From the NCBI GenBank assembly GCA_002701765.1, contig NZXB01000083.1, positions 1 to 10,975 on the forward strand: a stretch of DNA of 10,975 nt. The letters run 5' to 3'. Below are positions 7,706 through 10,975 of the stretch, in pieces (position 1 is the stretch's first letter; every line of letters begins with the position of its first letter). The notes beneath the pieces were generated by a model, which saw only the letters and a list, made by a program, of their open reading frames with translations, ran no database searches and was not told the DNA's origin. Both the position numbers and the translations under genes were made by a program. The stretch is from Porticoccaceae bacterium (GTDB taxonomy: Bacteria; Pseudomonadota; Gammaproteobacteria; Pseudomonadales; Porticoccaceae).

Positions 7706-7937
7706 TGATACTCCACTGTTTGTGGTAATGCCATGGATTTACAATAGCCCCTTTTTTGATTAAACCTGATTGGCAAGTATTTGTTGTGGTGTTAATTCAC
7801 TGATTGACGCAATGTGTTTTTCAAGAAATCTTGCCGAATTTTTTTGCATCAATCCTGTATTTAGTGTTAGATTAACTCAGTATTATTTAATAACTACATA
7901 ATAAACGAATAGATAGAGGCTAAATGGAAGGTGTTTT
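7706..7937. promoter_or_regulatory. Divergent A/T-rich regulatory spacer
   Basis: This 232-base gap must carry the promoters of both the BCCT gene (leftward) and the membrane-protein gene (rightward). Visible elements are a TATTAT -10-like hexamer at 7881-7886, weak TTGCAT at 7845-7850, a short palindrome TTATTTAATAA at 7883-7893, and a long-range inverted repeat ATTGGCAAG (7769-7777) with CTTGCCGAAT (7830-7839, one bulged base) followed by a T-run. No pair of -35/-10 boxes is convincing in either direction, so exact promoters are not assigned. Confidence 0.4.
7711..7714 (-). promoter_or_regulatory. Ribosome binding site supporting the TTG start at 7705
   Basis: On the minus strand GGAG lies five bases before the TTG at 7705-7703. 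No ATG or GTG in the same frame has a comparable site, so this rare start codon is the best choice. A TTG start usually lowers translation, fitting a regulated carrier. Confidence 0.6.
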
Positions 7938-8414
7938 ATGAACACTGATGTGGTCAGTGAAGAGGAAATGCGAGCACTTTTGCCGGCCTATGAGGTCGAA
8001 GGACAATATTTTGACCGTATCAGAAATAAGCTTTTAATACGTACCCTAGCGGTAGCTGCCCTGTTTATTGTGCGTCTCGCTCTGATAGTTATCTACCCAG
8101 AGTTTCATATCGGCACTTATTGGAATGGCGATCTTATTGAGGGGACGAGACAACTAGAGGCTGTATTATTATTTCGTGTCTCGGTTCTAGTTCCGCTGGC
8201 CATAGTTTATTTCGTTTGTCTTTGGAAGAACTTTTACTTTCGCAGCGTCACCGTTTTATCGCTTATCGTCATTTGCAGCATACTTTGGAGCGATGTTGAG
8301 TCTCACTTTTTGGCTTTTTCACAAACGCCTACCATGGGTGTCATAGCAGCAATTACTATTCGGTTGGTGGCGATTTATTTGTTGGTGCTAAATTATCTCG
8401 ATGTTCGCCGTTGA
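7938..8414 (+). CDS. Four-helix membrane protein of unknown function
   Basis: A 158-residue protein I do not recognise. The first 30 residues are soluble and acidic (SEEEMRALLPAYE). Four hydrophobic helices follow at about 35-53, 77-96, 103-119 and 134-153, and the protein ends at LDVRR. No catalytic motif, lipobox or cleavable signal is seen. The overall shape recalls the sensory membrane halves found in front of some signalling domains, but no such domain follows, so this is only a resemblance. The start is well supported by GGAAGGTG (7926-7933) five bases before the ATG; an overlapping ATG at 7924 reads only five codons. The gene is 21 bases ahead of the lipoprotein gene, so the two are likely co-transcribed. 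Coding status is supported by the ribosome site, length and membrane pattern. Confidence 0.75.
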   Translation: MNTDVVSEEEMRALLPAYEVEGQYFDRIRNKLLIRTLAVAALFIVRLALIVIYPEFHIGTYWNGDLIEGTRQLEAVLLFRVSVLVPLAIVYFVCLWKNFYFRSVTVLSLIVICSILWSDVESHFLAFSQTPTMGVIAAITIRLVAIYLLVLNYLDVRR

Positions 8415-8424
8415 TAGCCCCATC

Positions 8425-8430
8425 AAGGTG
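8425..8430 (+). promoter_or_regulatory. Ribosome binding site deciding the start at 8436
   Basis: AAGGTG lies five bases before ATG 8436. The TTG immediately before it (8433) is in frame but less well placed and a weaker start codon. Confidence 0.6.
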
Positions 8431-8435
8431 AATTG

Positions 8436-9044
8436 ATGTCCAGAGTTTCATTGCTGTTTTTGGGAATCCTATTGCAAGGGTGTGCTACATATCGTCCGGG
8501 TAATATTGATGATCTTTGTGCAATCTTTCGGGGTGATAGTGATTGGTATCATGATGCCAAGACCGCTCAGAAAAGATGGGGCACCCCAATTCCGCTTATG
8601 ATGTCTATTATTTATCATGAATCTTCATTTCGGCCGAAAGTTCGCCCTGAAAGACCAAAATTTCTATTTATTCCGTTGCCAAGAAGATCATCTGCCTATG
8701 GTTATGCGCAAGCACAGGACCCTGCTTGGAATGATTATCGAAAAGACACGGGCAATTGGAGTCATGACCGCGATGATTTTGGTGATGCGATTAATTTTGT
8801 CGGTTGGTACTCTGACAAAACAAAGTCTCAACTTGGTATATCTAAGTGGGATGCATATTCTCAATATCTCGCATATCACGAAGGTTGGGGAGGATTTAGT
8901 AAAGGCAGTTATAAAAAGAAGCCTCAATTGCTGAAAGTTGCTTCACGGGTTCAGAAAAAGACACAAGAATACAGTAGCCAGCTTAAGAGATGTCAAGCAT
9001 CGCTAGATAAAAAAACCGAAGGCTGGTTTCGCAAAATATTTTGA
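8436..9044 (+). CDS. Small SLT-domain lipoprotein (putative lytic transglycosylase)
   Basis: A 202-residue lipoprotein. A short hydrophobic leader ends in the lipobox LLQGC, with C16 as the lipidated cysteine, so the protein is anchored in the inner or outer membrane facing the periplasm. The rest matches the transglycosylase SLT fold: helix MMSIIYHESSF (55-65) with E62 as the likely catalytic glutamate, the AYGYAQ motif (87-92) that shapes the active site, and YHEGWGG (147-153) late in the domain. Such enzymes cut the glycan strands of peptidoglycan and release 1,6-anhydro-muropeptides. The domain begins almost directly after the lipid anchor and no LysM or other cell-wall-binding module is present, so it is a minimal version. 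Cysteines 28 and 186 could form a disulfide. It follows the membrane-protein gene by 21 bases, suggesting an operon. The final codons overlap a perfect palindrome CAAAATATTTTG (9032-9043). Fold is well supported; activity is inferred. Confidence 0.87.
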   Translation: MSRVSLLFLGILLQGCATYRPGNIDDLCAIFRGDSDWYHDAKTAQKRWGTPIPLMMSIIYHESSFRPKVRPERPKFLFIPLPRRSSAYGYAQAQDPAWNDYRKDTGNWSHDRDDFGDAINFVGWYSDKTKSQLGISKWDAYSQYLAYHEGWGGFSKGSYKKKPQLLKVASRVQKKTQEYSSQLKRCQASLDKKTEGWFRKIF

Positions 9045-9170
9045 ATTACTTACCAAATTTTTCCCTAGAATGTTTTATTTATCGCCATTATATTTTTTCG
9101 GTTGGGGCAACATAATCGATAAAGCCTGCTTGTCTTTGTAATCAGTTTATAGAACTGCAAGGAACCCACA

Positions 9171-10640
9171 ATGGATCAATGTAGTTTTGATGTCGTAATA
9201 GTTGGCGCCGGTTTATCTGGAATAGGCGCTGCATGCCACCTCGAAAAAAATAATCCCGACAAAAAGTATTTGGTGCTTGAGTCAAGAGATAGAATGGGGG
9301 GTACTTGGGATCTGTTTCGATACCCCGGAATACGCTCTGATTCCGATATGCATACATTGGGATATTCTTTTAAACCTTGGGCACAGCAAAAAGCAATTGC
9401 TGACGGATCCGATATTCTTAATTACGTGCGTGAAACTGCCGCTGAGTATGGCGTTGATAAGTATATTCGTTATGGTTATACGCTAATCAAAGCATCATGG
9501 GAAAGCGGTCTTGCTAGATGGGAGCTCACTATATCTCGAGTGGAGGAGGAGCCATTAATCGTCAATTGCCATTTTCTATACTCATGCACGGGATATTATC
9601 GTTATGACTCGGGTTACATGCCCGACTTTGATGGTGTGGAAAATTTTTGTGGCACGCTGATCCATCCTCAGCATTGGCCAGAAGATCTCAACTATTCTGA
9701 CAAACGAGTTATTGTCGTGGGTAGCGGTGCTACAGCCGTTACCATCGTTCCCGCTATGGCCAAAAAAGCCGCGCACGTGACTATGTTGCAGCGATCACCC
9801 AGTTATGTTGTGTCTATGCCTACCCTAGACGCCTTCGCTAACAGGATACACACGTGGTTGCCGAAAAAGCTGGCGCACCGGTTAACTCGTTTGAAAAATA
9901 TATTTCAGCAGATGCTGATTTATTATGTTTGCAAGAAATATCCGGATTATGCTAAGCAGACGCTTCGTAAGCTCGTCATAGGTCAGTTAGGACATGATTT
10001 CGATGTGGACACCCATTTTAACCCCAAGTATGACCCCTGGGATCAGCGATTGTGTCTCGTGCCGAACGGGGATTTATTTAGGAGTCTTGCGGATGGGAGT
10101 GTTTCCATTTTAACTGATCGCATACTCAAGTTTAATGAGCGTGGAATTGATCTAGAGTCCGGCGCGAGCATCGAAGCAGACCTTATTGTCACCGCAACTG
10201 GCCTCGATTTATTGCCATTGGGTGGTATCACTTTTATTGTCGATGGCAGGACTATTGATATCTCCGATGCGGTTACATACAAGGGAATGATGTTGAGTGG
10301 GATACCCAATTTTCTTATAGCAGCAGGTTACACCAATGCATCTTGGACACTCAAATGTGATCTAACCAGTAAACATTTATGCAAATTATTAAAGTTTATG
10401 GACCGCAACAGCTATGGTTATTGCGTTTCCAACTGCTCGGGCGATATGCCAACTGCGCCAGTCATTGATTTTTCATCCGGGTATGTTGAACGCTCCATCG
10501 ATAGATTCCCTCGTCAGGGAGCAAGACGCCCTTGGAGACTTTATCAGAACTATTTTTTTGATCTCTTCGCTATCCGATTTGGGTCCTTTAGGAACAGGGC
10601 AATGAAGTTCTACAAGTTGCCATCTAAAGAAAAAGATTGA
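9171..10640 (+). CDS. ethA: EthA-like FAD-dependent Baeyer-Villiger monooxygenase
   Basis: A 489-residue flavoprotein that uses FAD, NADPH and oxygen to insert an oxygen atom next to a ketone or to oxidise sulfur. The N-terminal FAD fold has G12-A-G14-L-S-G17 and an acidic E37 ending the second strand, then MGGTWDLFRYPGIRSDSDM (42-60). The Baeyer-Villiger fingerprint F-x-G-x3-H-x3-W-P is complete at 159-170. The NADPH fold reads VVGSGATAV (182-190), with R208 in QRSP as a likely phosphate contact. Further blocks are WDQRLCLVPNGDLF (290-303), TATGLDL (341-347), YKGMMLSGIPN (370-380) and GYTNASWTLK (386-395). From memory of its sequence, these match Mycobacterium tuberculosis EthA closely, and the length is the same. 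The start ATG has AAGGAA six bases upstream. A SnoaL-like gene follows 104 bases later. The family call is firm; the natural substrate is unknown, and use of the symbol rests on resemblance only. Confidence 0.92.
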   Translation: MDQCSFDVVIVGAGLSGIGAACHLEKNNPDKKYLVLESRDRMGGTWDLFRYPGIRSDSDMHTLGYSFKPWAQQKAIADGSDILNYVRETAAEYGVDKYIRYGYTLIKASWESGLARWELTISRVEEEPLIVNCHFLYSCTGYYRYDSGYMPDFDGVENFCGTLIHPQHWPEDLNYSDKRVIVVGSGATAVTIVPAMAKKAAHVTMLQRSPSYVVSMPTLDAFANRIHTWLPKKLAHRLTRLKNIFQQMLIYYVCKKYPDYAKQTLRKLVIGQLGHDFDVDTHFNPKYDPWDQRLCLVPNGDLFRSLADGSVSILTDRILKFNERGIDLESGASIEADLIVTATGLDLLPLGGITFIVDGRTIDISDAVTYKGMMLSGIPNFLIAAGYTNASWTLKCDLTSKHLCKLLKFMDRNSYGYCVSNCSGDMPTAPVIDFSSGYVERSIDRFPRQGARRPWRLYQNYFFDLFAIRFGSFRNRAMKFYKLPSKEKD

Positions 10641-10675
10641 TTTTTCCGAATGACAAGGTAGAGAAAAAATAACTT

Positions 10676-10688
10676 ATCTTGACAAGAT
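10676..10688 (+). promoter_or_regulatory. Operator-like palindrome over a TTGACA box before the SnoaL-like gene
   Basis: ATCTTG-A-CAAGAT is a perfect inverted repeat around a single base and contains TTGACA at 10679-10684, the consensus -35 hexamer. The TGACAAG at its core also occurs at 10651-10657. A GATAAG lies at 10708-10713, but the spacing of 23 bases is too long for a normal -10, so the promoter itself is uncertain. The symmetry and place suggest a regulator site. Confidence 0.3.
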
Positions 10689-10744
10689 GTCTTCCTTGAA
10701 TGTCTGGGATAAGGTAGCATTTCCAGTTTTAAGGAGCTTACTCC

Positions 10745-10975
10745 ATGGACAGCCGAACTCAAATTACCCACTTAATTAACCAATATGGATTCACAATTGA
10801 CACTGGAGATCTTCAGGGATTTGCTCAGCTTTTTGAAAATGCGGAATGGACTGTAGAAGGCACCGAACCGAGAGTCGGAACGCAACAAGTACTTGATGCA
10901 TTGTCTACCGTAAGAATTTATGAAGATGGGACTCCGCGAACTAAGCATATTGTATCTAATCTGGATTTAGAAATT
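10745..10975 (+). CDS. SnoaL/NTF2-like fold protein, 5' part only
   Basis: The first 77 codons of a gene that continues past the right edge. AAGGAG (10731-10736) lies eight bases before the ATG, a strong ribosome site. The protein opens with a helix of pattern LINQYGFTIDTGDLQGFAQLF (residues 10-30), typical of the SnoaL-like branch of the NTF2 cone fold: Y14, D19 and D22 occupy places often used in such proteins. TPRTKHIVSNLDLEI (63-77) is the usual first-strand region, with H68 possibly in the pocket. Family members include polyketide cyclases, scytalone dehydratase-like and ketosteroid isomerase-like enzymes, as well as non-enzymatic binders, so the reaction cannot be named. It lies 104 bases behind the monooxygenase gene, in the same direction, and may share its pathway although it seems to have its own control region. 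Confidence 0.82.
   Translation, partial: MDSRTQITHLINQYGFTIDTGDLQGFAQLFENAEWTVEGTEPRVGTQQVLDALSTVRIYEDGTPRTKHIVSNLDLEI

Noticed and set aside
8617-8934. A 105-codon plus-strand frame inside the lipoprotein gene
   Set aside because: It lies in another frame of a gene with intact SLT motifs, and its translation shows no recognisable features.
9016-9044. Short stem AAACC/GGTTT and palindrome at the end of the lipoprotein gene as terminator
   Set aside because: The stem has only five pairs inside the coding sequence and no T-run follows; the palindrome is all A/T in its core.
10651-10688. TGACAAG direct repeats as the start of a CRISPR or attachment site
   Set aside because: Only two short copies, with no further units and no mobile-element gene nearby.

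Overview
The window looks like chromosomal DNA from a free-living, probably marine gammaproteobacterium. That placement is inference. It rests on moderate base composition (mid-forties percent GC by eye), a long TonB-dependent receptor of the kind abundant in marine Gammaproteobacteria and sphingomonads, a TPR-type sulfotransferase, a BCCT osmolyte carrier and an S1-domain protein of the CvfB type. There are no rRNAs, tRNAs, CRISPR arrays, insertion sequences or phage genes. All genes look intact except the last, which runs off the right edge.

Layout, left to right. 1-270: non-coding, apart from a short open stretch that may be the worn end of an older gene. 271-1110 (+): CvfB-like S1/winged-helix RNA-binding protein. 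1245-3875 (+): TonB-dependent outer-membrane receptor, closed by a very clear intrinsic terminator (3896-3920). 3962-5968 (+): a protein with N-terminal TPR repeats and a C-terminal PAPS-dependent sulfotransferase domain. 5969-6103: convergent spacer with a hairpin. 7705-6104 (-): BCCT transporter starting at TTG. 7706-7937: divergent regulatory spacer. 7938-8414 and 8436-9044 (+): a two-gene unit of an unrecognised four-helix membrane protein and a small lipoprotein with an SLT lysozyme-like fold. 9171-10640 (+): flavoprotein monooxygenase of the Baeyer-Villiger type, strikingly similar to mycobacterial EthA. 10745-10975 (+): start of a SnoaL/NTF2-fold protein, cut by the window end.

Two neighbourhoods deserve attention. 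First, the receptor and the TPR-sulfotransferase are adjacent and co-oriented, and the receptor has several tyrosines set among acidic residues, which is the context tyrosylprotein sulfotransferases favour. A receptor modified by, or working with, a dedicated sulfotransferase is a testable idea, not a conclusion. Second, the EthA-like monooxygenase followed by a SnoaL-like protein suggests oxidative processing of a ketone, steroid or terpenoid-like compound. The receptor could in principle import such a compound, but nothing here ties the two regions together.
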